A stretch of DNA of 64,000 nucleotides from Serpula lacrymans var. lacrymans S7.9 (Eukaryota > Basidiomycota > Agaricomycetes > Boletales > Serpulaceae): assembly GCF_000218685.1 (NCBI RefSeq), contig NW_006763298.1:1126049-1190048 (forward strand), read 5' to 3'. This document shows, one piece after another, positions 48,967 through 61,372 of this stretch (the stretch's first letter is position 1; each line of letters opens with the position of its first letter). Position numbers and translations under genes: made by a program. A model generated the notes under the pieces. It saw only the letters and a list, made by a program, of their open reading frames with translations. It did no database searches and was not told the DNA's origin.

Positions 48967-49689
48967 ATGACTCCACCCTCTTCTTTATTCCCTGGTTACA
49001 GACAGGTTGAAGCATTCGGACCTGACGATGAATACTCTGATGAAGAAATCTCATATGTTACTCTAGACCTGGGTAATGTGGAACCGACTCTTGTTCCGAG
49101 CAGCTCGACATATAGACTGATTGTCAGCACAGTTTCTTTTATCTCGATTTAACTGCACTCATATCAATTCTAATGTGTATTCGACGCGATTTAATTATAG
49201 GGCCTTGACACTCCCATGCCGTTCTTGCAATTGTCTGGCACCATCTTCAAAGGGCAACACGACTCATTACTGGGTACTGAACTTTTATTCACAGAAGCGA
49301 AAGGTGAGTGGTATTCCTACTTTAGAAGTGCTCCTTGTATAATCTCGTCTCTCTTAGATGACCATGACCGTAGCAAACGCTTCATCACTCACGTCGCTAA
49401 CACTGAACAACGTGTCCGCTTCAAGGAAGTAGAGCTAAAAGCTAAACAGCAAGACCCTCCGCAGCCCATACCCGATCAGTCATCCAAGGAATCTAGTAAC
49501 AAGAATGAGGTATTTGCACTAGAACGTATGACGGGGAAGAGCTTCCCTCCAAATCCTCCGAAGCGTACACGCAGTAAGAGGAGCGATAAAAAGGGGAAGC
49601 AGCGGGAGGTTATCCCCGATCAAGAACAACTGACTGAGAAAAGTGTGGGGATAGTGTCGGATATGTTGGGTGACGAAGGAGAGGAATAG
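48967..49689 (+). CDS. TFIIIC small subunit with triple-barrel domain (tau55/GTF3C6-type)
   Basis: Three exons, with introns at about 49122-49200 and 49304-49358. The protein begins MTPPSSLFPGY and shows the subunit-6 signature: SYVTLDLGNVEPTLVPSSST, YRLIGLDTPMPFLQLSGTIF, KGQHDSLLGTELLFTEAK. In yeast and human this domain pairs with the tau95-type subunit in the tauA half of TFIIIC, which binds internal promoters of tRNA genes for RNA polymerase III. The rest is a charged tail with ERMTGKSFPPNPPKR and a Lys/Arg block that may be a nuclear signal, ending in GDEGEE. Confidence 0.88.
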
Positions 49690-50702
49690 CGCATCTTGTT
49701 GGTAGCGACCTTAGGATACTCAGAACTATCGTCATTGTAGAAGCATATAAGTTATGGCATTGTGTCAAATCAACGCAAGGCTTGTAAATATGTTAATCTA
49801 GAGGACTGGATTTTGCAAAGAGTTAGTAACCGGAACAAAATCTGAATATATATTGTCTGCCCAATAATAGAAATTCTCTCTCTGCCTACATACAACCATT
49901 AGGTGGAAATACCTTATCAGGGGCCAATACTAACGGGGGGAAACCTGATACAATCGGCTCGGCTTGTCTCGACTGAAATACTCTGAAATTAGTCCGAGTA
50001 CGAGCATACGGCGGTTGAATGATTACCGTTTCCCGCTTTCCTCCGAGCATAGGTCCTCCAAAAAGGCGTTTCGAAAGAGCAATGCTGCATTCTTCCAGGT
50101 ATGATGAGATGGCAAACAGCCGGAGAACTGGTGTGCATTTTCTTGATGGCCTAGCTGCGACGGATCTAACCTACTTGTGCTTACCGTATGCGAGAACTCG
50201 ATGAAATTGCCATAATCACGGTTCTTCGAAGAATCTAGCTATAGCTCGCTCTGGAGTCGTTCATGTCGGTTACTTCAAAAAGCTTGTCTGGAGAACAGTT
50301 TATACACCTGAGTATCTAGAACAAATTCTTGCAAAAGAGTACATACCAGATAAGAATGATGCAACCCCGAGTTACTAGCTAGAATAAGCAGTGACGTTGT
50401 ATGTGATCCCGATGGGCCAATCGGCAGATGTCCAGCTTGAGTTACTTCCGTAAGTTACAATGCCCCTGTCATTGACACCTCCGCAAACTCTAAACGTCCA
50501 AGTCGACTTCAAGTCGAAGAACTGAAGACCATTGACAGCACCAGAGACCTTCCTCTAGACATTAGCCCATGTGGACACACAGAATTCCGTCGGGTATTCA
50601 TGTTCGCACCCCGAGACTCCGCAAGGACACGACTCCGCATTCTTACCATTACACCTTACGTGGGGTACGGCGAGTCTACATTAGCTGGTTCGTTTTGCCA
50701 CC
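49690..50702. other. 1-kb intergenic stretch
   Basis: No supported gene. A frame at 50019-50204 has no recognisable content. A motif GTCCAAGTCGACTTCAAGTCGAAG near 50497 is partly self-complementary; I give it no function. No tRNA-like A and B boxes were found. Confidence 0.45.
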
Positions 50703-52272
50703 ATGATGGACCTATTCAGCGATCAAGAAGATGAAGAGGAAGGTGTCCCTGTCCACCTCACAGACTACGAACTACGCATCCTCCCGGATTTCGAGAAAGA
50801 GCTTCGAAGGCGTGGCAGCGCGGAGGACAAAATTCAGTGGATAGCAGAGCATGGTGCCAAGGTGAGAAACCTTTACTCTCATCACCTTCTGTTCTCCTCC
50901 CTCTTTTCTCGGTACACACTAGGGAGATGCCACATCTGAATTCCGCTCATATGATCTCCTCTCCGCGTCTCTCATCATGTTCTCTCCCTGAAAGCCCTGC
51001 GAATCGTGTATCTTCCGTGAACAAGAATGCAAGCCCGTTCTTGAAAGCGTCGTTTGCCAAGGGTGTGCAGAAACACACACGGGCTGCAGCTGGTACGCGG
51101 ATTACAAGTGCGCCCATGTCACGAGCAGGTTGGGAATCTCCAAATCGACGTACAGCAGGCTCATGGGATATACACAATCGCCCTCTCGACTCGCATCCGA
51201 GATAATGTCCGTCAAGTCTGAGCTATCCTCGATCAGCATGCGGGGTCAGGGGATGGAACTCGGACCGAGTCCTGAAACTCAAAGCCGCAGTCTAAGCCAG
51301 TTACAGGTCCAGACGGAAAAGCTGGGAAATTCTAACGAACGAAATGTAAAGCTCACCCAAGAGATAATTAAAACTCGGGAAGCGCTCGCCACGCGCGAAC
51401 GGGAAGCCGCGGGGCACGTAGAAAAGATCTTGCGCTTGCAGAAGGAACTGGATGGCGAAAGACAGTTTCTGGAGCTTATAAAAATCCAGGTGAAGAATAC
51501 ACAGGAACTAGCTAACACAGCTGTGACAGCCAAGAACCAAGCGTTGAAGGAGGTGGAGAGCGAACGGCAGCTTCGGGAGGTCGCTCAAACCCAATTGAAG
51601 AGTGCCCAGGAACAAGCTAGCACGGCTGCGACGGCTAGGGATCAAGCAGTGAAGGAGGCGGAAAGTAAGTGATCCTAACATACTTAACTGTGAATGCGAA
51701 CTCCGTCACCTGTGATTTACTGACCGCTTAAATGCAGAAGAGTCCGATGAGCAACGTTTCCAGATATCCAGCCTTTTAGTCGAGCTCGAAGATACGAAGA
51801 AGCAGGTAGAAGCTGTGGTGTCTCGCGCCACTGACGCTGAAACGGCCAAAGAGCAAGCCCTAGAAGAGCTAGCAAGTATGTTTCCTTTTTTTTTACCGAA
51901 TCACATCGAGAAAACCGAGATACTAGCGTGATCTCAGAACACCACTCCAGGCTCGGGGAGATCGAAAGGACAGAACAGTCTGATAGACTTGCGATCCGGA
52001 TGCAATTGGATTTCAAGATTCGCGAACTGAAGAAAATAAGCTCTCGCAGTGATAATCCGACATATGATTTAGCACAATCGTTGGATCAAGTCGTCAAATC
52101 GTTGCAGGCCCTGAGCGATGGCCTCTTGGAAGAAGCGTGCAGCCGTGATGCGGACCCTATGGAGGTGGTTCAAGATATGACCCGACGCCGACGTCGTGGC
52201 GAGAACGGCGACCTCGAGGATGATAGTCACAGAAAGCGCATGAAGGGCGACGACGACGATTTTTGCGCATGA
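50703..52272 (+). CDS. Cys-rich (zinc-finger-like) coiled-coil protein of agaric type
   Basis: Exon 1 from the ATG at 50703 encodes an acidic N-terminus (LFSDQEDEEEGVPV) and ends at WIAEHGAK. The best in-frame continuation uses one intron to the AG near 50995 and gives PCESCIFREQECKP, CQGCAETHTGCSWYADYKC and LGISKSTYSRLM. This Cys pattern followed by CSW and a DYK motif is frequent in unnamed agaric proteins and could bind zinc. The rest is a long coiled coil (SELSSISM, then repeated Glu/Gln/Lys/Ala heptads to about 51900) with two more introns near 51667-51736 and 51875-51937. A basic stretch DMTRRRRRGENG and an acidic end follow. An alternative acceptor near 50922 gives a different short exon that soon meets a stop. 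Confidence 0.65.
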
Positions 52273-54318
52273 AAGACAGTGAAGAATCAGTGAACCATCT
52301 GCGTCCCAGTACTTCTTCGTCTTGTAGATTGAACTGAAGGTCGACATCGGTGCCATAGTAATATCTCGCGACTCGAGAAAAGACAACGTTGTCAAGGTGC
52401 CAATTCAGTGCCCCATCTGCCACAGCTTTAACCCTACCAAAAGAACGAGACAATATCGACGGTCAGTTATTTATCAGGTTCAAAAAATATACGTACGTTG
52501 GACCGTCTGGTCTGCTGATTGCCACACCTTGTTCTTTTCCCCATCGTAGAAGTCTTGAATAGACATATGGCGAGTTGGCAAGGCCTCCAACCAGTACGAC
52601 TTTCTGCATAGAACACGAGACGATGAGATACGGGAAGAGAAGACGTGATACGAACATACGTCAGCCGCCCAAAGTCCGTTTTTCAGCGCAGTTTCAAGTC
52701 CTTGTATGATCGTATCTATCGTCGGGTCAAAAAATGATGCTACGTCAGTTCTGAAACAAAGGTCAATGACACAGGATAGCGAGCTGTAGAAATAGTATAA
52801 TCAACCCTGAAATCTTCATTTTTCCCGAACGAATATGAAGTTCTGGTATATCAATGGGCAACCCATTGTCGCCTGCTATGGGTAGTGGAAGCCAAATGTG
52901 TTCATCAATATTATCGAACTGATTTCGAGCTTCATTGGTAAATAGCAGATACCGAAAGCACAATGTTTGATTACGCACAGTTTTCTTGGCTTGTTTTTCA
53001 AAGCGTTGAACACTTTCTGAAATACCGTCATGAGCACTCCATGGAGTATCTTTCAAGCGACCTAATGACGGTTGAGTCAGTATAATAAAAGCCATAGTAC
53101 ATATCGAAAGAAAAAACGTTGTAAGAATTGTTCCAAAGCCTTGCCGACAAACATCCCCCCATTCAAGTAGCCTACTATTTTGTTTAGCAGTCTAGTATTT
53201 AAATGCGGTGATAATACTTGCAACTAGACGCAATTGACTCCTTAAGTCTAAGGGGTTTGGTTTCCATGATGGTATACCCGCTGATAGAAGTCATTAGATA
53301 TCGGGCGCTGCAGCCCAGCAGTAGGGAACGAACGTGATATCTATCGTCCCACCTATTTTATGACGATAAGTAAACGATTATGGCACTTGCACTTGAGATC
53401 AAATTACCTCCACAGTCACAAACGATAATGTCTGTGTCTACCTGCAGCCATTCATCGATATTTCCAGTACTAGCTGCATACAGCACGGCTGCCTGAAGAG
53501 ACGTTGTCTCATAAAACCATGGAGATCATGGCAGAGATTACGCACCTCCGACTCCGTTACAAAGCTCACCCTTCGACCTCCATCGACGCTAACAAGCCCA
53601 GCTGCGATAGCCGCCAGCCGCATGCTATTTTGCTGCCGCCCTTCCCATCCGTTTGGGGTGGTTAAAACCACATACATACCGGGGCTGAGCATTTTTGGTC
53701 ACCACCAGCGAGACCGGTGATGATCGAAGCTCTGACTTGTGCTTTAATATAACGAAAGAAGTCTGTGAACACTCGATCAACTGTTACACCACGCGGAAGA
53801 GGTGGTAACTGCAGTTTTCGGATTATAGGAAGGTGTGATGGCCGCAAGTGTAGCTTCCACCTGTTAATAAACAGTCAAACTTAGTCTTCGAGTTCCTGCC
53901 GTCATTACATACACATTGTGCACATATGACTTACCATTCTATTCGATGCCAACCGTTCTCTTCCGCTGCTACACAAGTATTGTCATCGTCGCAGTCCGCA
54001 CCAGCAGTTTTGAATATTCCTTGTTTGCTGTAGTATAGTACCGATGGGACTTTGGAGTCAGACGCAGGCTTATTCCGAGCTTTGGCCAAGTCAATATCTA
54101 AAAGTGCGATGGCATGGTACTACATTGTCAGTCGACGGTCTTCAAAAAACCAACATCACTTAAACGCTTACTTGAATAAATTTTGGAACCCTTGCTTTCT
54201 CAAGGATACAATATGACGCAGCACTGCATGTCGTGCCGATATCAATAGACACGACCAAACTACTCAACCCTTTCCATGCGGATCTTGATCGAGTGGTACC
54301 TTTCTTGTTGGCTCTCAT
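52273..54318 (-). pseudogene. HSPA12-like HSP70-family ATPase, frameshifted and C-terminally truncated
   Basis: Minus strand from ATG 54318. The nucleotide-binding fold is clear: LVVSIDIGTTCSAASYCIL (phosphate 1), VVLTTPNGWEGRQQNSMRLA, VSFVTESEAAVLYAAS, IIVCDCGGGTIDIT (phosphate 2), VVLVGGLANSPYVYSRLL (adenosine motif). These fit the actin-like HSPA12 group found in many copies in agarics. Between GLAGGDQK and MLSPGMYVVL the frame changes at an A5 run (minus strand; T5 on plus at about 53692-53696), and no workable intron spans it. After VARYYYGTD the expected 100 or more C-terminal residues are missing. The frame instead runs into the antisense of the neighbouring gene's 3' end. Probably a decayed copy, unless the run is a sequencing error. 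Confidence 0.6.
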
Positions 54319-54564
54319 AACACTGACAGACAGGCTTAGAACGGAAGAAGAATTCGACTGACAGAAACAATAGTCTAAGCAGTCCGACCGTCAATGTTCA
54401 ATGTAGTGTTCAACGTTCGGGTCCGAGTCCAACCCTCATCTCGCCCTTGAACTCAGCAAGCTGGTTCTATTGTTCCCACGTTTCCACAACTCGAGGCCTC
54501 ATACTCGGTGGGTGACAGCCTGAGGTCTGGGGACAGACGACAATATTAATACTATATCACAGCG

Positions 54565-56011
54565 ATGGTACTGGAGACTGCCAAGTGGACCCCAATGTCC
54601 AGTGCCGAAGAACTAGAAGGGTCGTCGACCAGAATCGCTATGACAGATCTACAAGAACAAACCACAGGAGAAGAGTACTGCTGTGCTCCGAGCCAGACGG
54701 ATGCAGGTAGCGAAGTATCAAGCACGCAGAACCATGATGATGCAGATATGAGCATTGTCCCCAGTAGTGAATCTGAACAAGACCGTGACCCAGAGCCGCT
54801 TACAAAGCACATACCGCACGATGGTGCAGATATGAAGCTGACAGACGAGACTGAGAGCCAGGTTGAGTACGTTTGTTCGTGACTGTGTCTATGTTATCAC
54901 TAGATTACTGTTTTCCCAGCCTAGCTTCCGCACTGATGACAGCAGAGAAAGACAACATCATACAAGAGTTGCATGAGGAAATTGATCTCCTCCGTCAGAG
55001 GAACACCGAACTTACTTTACAGTCCAAGCAGCAGAAGGAGTCTTCTCGGATGCGCAAACAGGGCATACAGGATCAAGAATTCAACCACGTGATCAACGAA
55101 ATACCGGACACCGACATACAGGGGTTACTTAGTGACCTAAGTGAAGTTATAGATCACATGGTCTCAGAGGTCATTGACATTGTTGCTTCACTGCATCAGA
55201 TCACCAAACACCAGTCTGAGCCCCCGCCGCCCATAGACACCCTCCTATGGGCACTTAAGCAAGATCCTCTTGTCACAGGTGCTCGTCAATATCTCCTTGA
55301 TGCCTACATGCATTCCTCGGTCAACAATCACATACATCAATTATTCTTTCAGCCTCTTGTAGCACCATTTATTCCATGTGACACTTCCCCTGAAGTAGCT
55401 TCCACAACCTCTGAAGCAATTCTCGAGGTGCAGATGCTTGATCATCTATTTGAAAAATTGTTGAGAACCGGTATGTACTTCCCATAGTTTATATCATATA
55501 AGCATTATGACGAGGCACAGAACCATGGCATATCGCCCAGCGTTGGCGCGCTATCACAGCATCTCATGTCCCTCGACAAATCCCTGACCCTTTGGCTTTT
55601 CTTGCCGAATATACACCCCAAGAAGAATACATGCTGTACGGCATTATTTTTCAATTGTACTCAGTGGACAACATAGCGAGAGAGAAGCTTTCTACATGTT
55701 TGTCGACGAAGATGAAAGCCATCTACAACCAAGCTTACCACTTGTCCGTAACAATCAAGTGCGACGTTCTTCCCACACGATTGCTTGTGACTAAATGCAA
55801 TGAGGATGTCGTCAACCCTCGAATCCACAACATCTGGCCACTTGATACGAAAGATGCCGGCGGTAAAGTGCTTGGAACTTATCATTTGGGCTTGGTGAAA
55901 CAAGTGGACAACGACAAAGTCTCTGTTCTCACTGCCCCTACAGTGGTCAGTGGTGGCTTCTTGCACAAATTGGGATTACACTTGCATCGCCGTTGTCCTG
56001 GACCATGGTAA
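54565..56011 (+). CDS. Orphan coiled-coil basidiomycete protein
   Basis: Three exons. The first (54565 to about 54866) is acidic and polar, with repeated DDADM/DGADM motifs. A GTACGT...CCCAG intron leads to DLASALMTAEKDNIIQELHEEIDLLRQRN, a leucine-rich coiled coil. A helical region follows (LLSDLSEVIDHMVSEVIDIV, LLWALKQDPLVTGARQYL, MLDHLFEKLLRT). After an intron near 55471-55520 comes a last exon with WHIAQRWRAITASHV and a C-terminus ending HRRCPGPW. I recognise the WRA-type tail from unnamed agaric proteins but know no function. It does not look secreted or membrane-bound. Confidence 0.55.
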
Positions 56012-56726
56012 TAGGACTGCGGATGATTCAGGAAGGTGATGATACATAACGATTTCAGCATCAAGAGCAGAATATATGCTAGTCTGTTGCTATATGTTGT
56101 AGGGGTATGGTTTGTATGAGCGAAGAGCGTTACGGTAGATAAATATCCGCCTGTGATATGCGATGATCGACGATGCACTTGTACTGTTTCTTGCAGGGTT
56201 TCGAGCGTGATTGCACACAAGGCGGTGGTGGGTTTGTAAGACGAGCGATCATGGATGCGACAATACCATTTGCCTGCGTGCTGAGCATGCTGGTGAGACA
56301 TATATATGATAGATAGCATGATCGGCTTACGGACAAAAGGGACTTTATGAGACGGTACTAGGAGTGTTAGATAGACGGTAAGAGTGTAGACGTGGCTCAC
56401 TGTGACTAGATATTAGTGGGTGGTCTGTATGTTTTGCTTCAAATTTTGCGACGAAAACTGGGCAGACCATGTTGATAACATGTGAATAATGTTCGGATAC
56501 TCGAACGAGGATAGGTTGCTATTGTCACAGGCTAGTGAAATCATGTGGATAGCAGGCTCCTTCAGGTCTATTTGCCGTAGCAACTCGGAGGTGGTAGGAA
56601 GAAAAGTGGGGTAGCGGGAGATGACATCATAGGCGGGGACAAGCACAACCAAACAGAGGAGCAGTGTTTTTCTCACATCGACGGGCGCTTGCCACCGTTC
56701 TGGTTCTGACTACAAACACAGCAGCG
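56012..56726. other. Intergenic stretch
   Basis: 715 bp between two plus-strand genes. Frames on the minus strand, such as 55882-56400 and 56413-56676, have no recognisable content. The last 100 bp should hold the promoter of the next gene. Confidence 0.45.
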
Positions 56727-59013
56727 ATGATTCCGAGAGCAAGTCGTCGATATGCATCCACCGCACGGCCCAAGCAGCCCAGAAAAACAAACACCGCTGC
56801 AGAGACCACCCAGCGGCCACATGTGCTGAGCGCAGAGGAGCAGGTGAACATCATCAAGCGACGCATCGACAAGGCTGAGCGTGACGAGCGCATGGACATC
56901 ACTCTCTCGCTCACCCCAGTCAAGACGTGCGTCTCTTGTTTCTGCCCTCCACTCGCGCTGACACCTTTCCAGTTACATGGGGGGATTCACCCGCCCACGT
57001 GACTTCCGCGCCCTCTACTGGTCCAAAGGCGGCCGGTACCACTCCCTCAACAAGGGCTACGAGTCGCCTCCCCCGTCGGCTTACCAACCACACACCGTAT
57101 ACCTTCTCGAGGGCCGATACTACTCCAAACACGGTCCCGGCCGTGCCGACACCCTCGAGCACATCGTCGGCGTCTGCCGCGAGTCCGACTTCCCCAATGT
57201 CCTCCAGAAATACAACTCCGACAGAGCCTCCCTCGATCACCTCGAGGCAATGGATAACGCCCGCTGGCCATGGGCTCCCCAGAAAACCCAGAAACGAGTC
57301 AAGTGGTGGGCTAAAGACGAAGACCCAAAGGCAACTCTCAGAGAAATCAACGAACGGGATGCCGACTTTAGTCTCTACGACAATGCTGAAGCCTTTACAG
57401 AACAGGACTCGGACATTGTACGAAAGGGCAACGTCGCTAAACTTGTTGCAGCAGCGCCAGGTCCTTTTTCACAGTCAACTCAGATCCGTGCTTTCCATTC
57501 TTCAGCTCGTGTTCTTCGCCCCACTTCTTACAATGAAGATCATATCGTACCCGACTTTTATCTAAAGCACAAACAGCGGTCACAGTCGAGGACGGCTACC
57601 GCCTCTACCACGCCCCCCTCACCTGCCGACACCGCAGGCACCGGTGTAGAGGCTGCTGAAAAACGCGCTCACGATCCACAGCGCCAGACAAGGGCAGTGC
57701 GCGAACGCCACTCCGAAGAAGCTGCTCTCATGCAGCACCTTTCCGACTCTATCTTATCCGACGAAGTCGCTGCCAGCACCCGTCGTCTCCGCTCAAAGAT
57801 ACCAGTCGAGCATTATGATGCTGATGGAGTACTCGTCCACCCCAGCGGTTTCGTCGTGCCCAGCACAGATCGTGTTTCTGCGGCAGCTCATTCCAGCTCC
57901 TCCGATGTGGCTCGTTGGAAAGAGCAGGAGCGTGACTTGCTCAAGGATACCGCGGCGCAGACTGCGGCTGTTGCTGAGCGTGTTCTGGAGTCGGACCTGG
58001 ACTCTCTCAGCACCATTGGCGGTGCCTCGACGAGGGCGAGGAACCACAAGATCCCATTCGAGGTACGGGAGCCGGACGGGACAGTCAAGCATCCCAGCGG
58101 TTTCGTACCCCCCACACCAGCCCACGAGTTCAAATACTCTGACAGTGCTAGCTTGGAGGGAGGGATGAGCAACGCAGTTGGTCGGATGAAGGCCAGAGAA
58201 GGAAAGAAGGGAACGGGAGAGAGAGGTATTCACACTACCGCCGCTCGACGGGCCATGGAGGTCACCGCGCCTGTTCCCGTTCGGGAGCGTTACCTCCCCA
58301 CATTAGCGGAAAAGCCGTTTTACCGCCCATTGTTGACACTCACCGTATCGACGCGTCCATTGGGAAACACTCTAGCACGTCTCTCGCGGGCTCTGCCCAA
58401 AGGCCTGCCCTTCTATGCGAGCATTCCTCCTGAAGACAGAAAGCATGGTCCGTCGTACTCTGCGCGGATGCGGTGCCTCAGATTGGGAAGAATGTCGGGA
58501 CTCGCTGGAGACATGGGCCGGTTGTTGGACGGCGAACGAGGTGGATTTATTGGGATTCGTTTTGAGTCTGGGCAGCGGGGGAGAGCAGTCATGGGTGAGG
58601 GATTGGGGGACCCGGTTCCGCAAGAGAAGAGGATGATTGGGGTAGGCGTCGGGTCGTGGTACGCTCGTGCAGACGAGGTACGCGAGGCATTTGAACGCTC
58701 AACTCGCGGGACATATGACGTGTATGCGCTCAATGACTTTGGGACCCGTCAGCGATATGATACGGGAGAGGTAGTTCCCTATCCGCCCGCACACGAGGCG
58801 CCTGATGTCATTGACGCGGTGTTGGCCGAGAAGAAGGCGAGAAAACAGGATATGGTGGAGGTCATGCAGGAGAAGCGAGGAGAAGTCGATGACCGCGAGA
58901 TGGCGGAACGACAGAGGAGGAGGAATGAGAGGAAGAAGGTGGTTGCGATGGAGCATGGGCCTGAGTTGGCAAAGGCGATGGCGGGGAACGTGAGAGGTGT
59001 GGTTGAGCCTTGA
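56727..59013 (+). CDS. Probable mitochondrial protein with duplicated HPSGF module
   Basis: Two exons (56727-56926 and 56973-59013) give about 746 residues. The N-terminus, MIPRASRRYASTARPKQPRK, is Arg/Ser-rich without acids, typical of a mitochondrial presequence. YMGGFTRPRDFRALYWSKGGRYHSL opens a conserved region. In the middle, a module KIPVEHYDADGVLVHPSGFV recurs about 85 residues later as KIPFEVREPDGTVKHPSGFV, each followed by P and a charged stretch. The C-terminal part (FYRPLLTLTVSTRPLGNTLARL, GFIGIRFESGQRGRAVMGE, VGVGSWYARADEV) looks globular, then ends in a charged helix with RQRRRNERKK. No named family comes to mind. Confidence 0.65.
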
Positions 59014-59512
59014 TATCATCATTTATCTATGCATGGGCTCGCCGCGAGTGCTCGGGGAGTGTTGATCACTCACAGGTAAGTATTGTGGAGCAAGCAAGCA
59101 AGTGGATGGGAAGCTTCAAAGGTATACGTCTGAAATAGGCTGAACGTTTCGTGGAGGATTTGTAGCATACCAAATTGGTCAAGGTTGGCCTTCTTGTCCA
59201 ATACATCTACTGATGGATTTACATGATGCACGCGTCGAATTATGTTCCTTTAGTCGATGTTGTGATAACTTTCCGTGTTCACTTCCATGTCATAATCCAA
59301 GCAAGTGAACAACATATTATTATCAATTCCACTGTCAAATCAATACGCAGAGTGAAAGGAACATCGCAGCGATCGATCCCATCGAGGATGCGATTAACTA
59401 CTAAACGGTGTATCAGGCAACAAAGCAGATGTTTTAGGGTATAAGAAAACATGATCTTGTGCAGAAAGTAAACACAAAATCGTAACCGTAAAAAATGAAT
59501 GCAAGCCAGCTA
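59014..59512. other. Convergent 3' region
   Basis: 499 bp between the stops of the mitochondrial-type protein and the septin. AT-rich in part, no coding content. Confidence 0.5.
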
Positions 59513-60952
59513 TCATCGCCTTGCGCTGCCACGATTGTATCCAGCCTGCAAGTTGTCGAGCTCGGCCTCGAGTTGCTTGATCGCACTGTGAGCCATCTCC
59601 AAATCCTTGTTGAGCCGATCTCGCTCTGCGATAAGCTATAGGGTGCGACTTATGATAAGTATACGGTAGATTTATTGAGTGAGAACTTACATGTTGCTCC
59701 CACTGTCTGAACCTCGCCTCCTCTGCCTTGACCTGCTCGGTGAAGCGTCTCCTGAGCTGCTCTTCCTCCTCCTTGAACTTGGGGTTGTCGACCTTCTTCA
59801 CCTTCGGCTCACCGAACTTCCTCGTCTCCATCTGCTGCTGCCTGTAGTTCTCATAGTGCAGCTCCTCCGTCGTTGAGATCAGGTCAAGCATGTGCGTACG
59901 GATAAGCAGACTTCTCAGTTTCCTGAAATCACAGTGAGTTTCATCCTCGACTTCTGCTACACCCCACAGGTATTCACGACCCTTGACGACGCGCCCGTCA
60001 GCTGTCTGGACGTCTTCGGTGGAGCCGATGATGGAGAAGGGGATGGCGCCGGTGAGCATACGGGCATGCTCCGCGGCACTGTCGTCGTCGCTCTCGACTG
60101 GAGGTTGGTAGATGCGGATGCCCTGAGCGGCGATGACCTCGCGAACGCGTTGTTTGAAAACGATAACATCGTTTTGGGTTAGAGTGTCGGCCTTGGCGAC
60201 GACAGGGATGAGGTTCACACGAGTTCCGAGACGCTTCATGATTTCGATATCCAGAGGCTTTAGCCTAGATGTGAGAAACGGTCAAAATCACATCGATCAG
60301 TAGGTAATTCGGGAGTGAGAGAATCAAGCGATGACGAGTACTGACGTATGTCCTGTTGGCCTGATAAAGTACAAACAAGCGTGTACTCTCAGATCTGTCT
60401 TTTCTTCACGCTGAGGTTGTTGCTCCTGACGCATATACGCTTCATGCTGGTCGTCGATGAAATCAACGATGGGAGACCAGGAGTCGCGGTTGTTGACATA
60501 GTCACCGAATCCTGGGGTGTCAATGACAGTGAGCTTGACCTTGAACTGTTTCTCCTCAAGCTCAGCCTTGATTATTTCGACCTCGGTGAGCTTGTCGAGT
60601 TGCTTGTAATGACGCTTGGAGTAGTTCTTGTTCGGGGACAACTCGGTCGAGAACAGCGTGTTGATGAGGGTCGTTTTACCGAGACCAGATTCACCTGAGA
60701 AATTCAGTTTAGAGAAGGGGAAATGGGATGAAGAATGCAAGACAAGACAAACCGACGACCATCATGGTGAAGTGTGCACCACGCTTGGCAACGATTTTGT
60801 GCCTCTACATTGAGAAGATGGAGGTTGATGGACGCGAGAAGAAAGAAAGACATGTTAGTGTTACATTACATTGAGCTTTTATAACAAACACGCACCTGGT
60901 TAGGGAGGTTTGCAATACCTATGCCATCTGCGGAGGGAGTAGGAGCCGACAT
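59513..60952 (-). CDS. CDC12: Septin, CDC12/AspC group
   Basis: Minus strand from ATG 60952 to the TGA at 59513, about seven exons. The N-terminus MSAPTPSADGIGIANLPNQ leads, after an intron, to RHKIVAKRGAHFTMMVV and the polybasic-type region. The GTPase domain has G1 GESGLGKTT, G3 DTPGFGD and G4 AKAD, and the septin element is clear (WGVAEVEDETHCDFRKLRSLLIRTHMLDLI). A C-terminal coiled coil follows (EEEEQLRRRFTEQVKAEEARFRQWEQ, LIAERDRLNKDLEMAHSAIKQLEAEL). The GIGIANLPNQ start and the KPLDIEIMKRL and YQPPVESDDD blocks place it with Cdc12. Septins of this type form hetero-oligomeric filaments at septa and hyphal tips. Confidence 0.95.
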
Positions 60953-61372
60953 GGTCTGAAATTTGGTGCTTGTTCTCGACGACGAGGACAAAATGGTGCC
61001 AGTCATCTGAGCTAAGGTTTTCATTGACCGCTTTGAGTATGTTTATTTGGTCGGTGGCACCACTGCGCTCCCTTTACTGTTGACTTCTAGTCAACTTCTA
61101 CTACTAGTACTAATAGTCGTTTACAATATTCTCGAGTGCGTCTATGTCATGCTCAATTTTTGTTGCAGATATCATACCCCATCACTATATGTAAAGACAA
61201 CACGTTAATCTTTCATTTTACCCCCATGCATCCACAAGGCTTCCACGGTATCGAGCGTTACATAGGAGTCGCCGAGGCTTCGTTGAATTGAGTGGCTGTT
61301 TGGATGCCCGTGGGTCCAACTTTGTCCAAGCCTCGTGCATTCTGCCAGGTTCCTTTCTAATCTACCACCAAG
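60953..61372. promoter_or_regulatory. Divergent intergenic promoter region (CDC12 / orphan gene)
   Basis: 420 bp between two start codons on opposite strands. No gene; no clear TATA box or known motif. Confidence 0.5.

Noticed and set aside
57793..58233. Antisense 146-codon frame
   Set aside because: Opposite strand of the HPSGF-module gene, explained by its high GC and codon bias.
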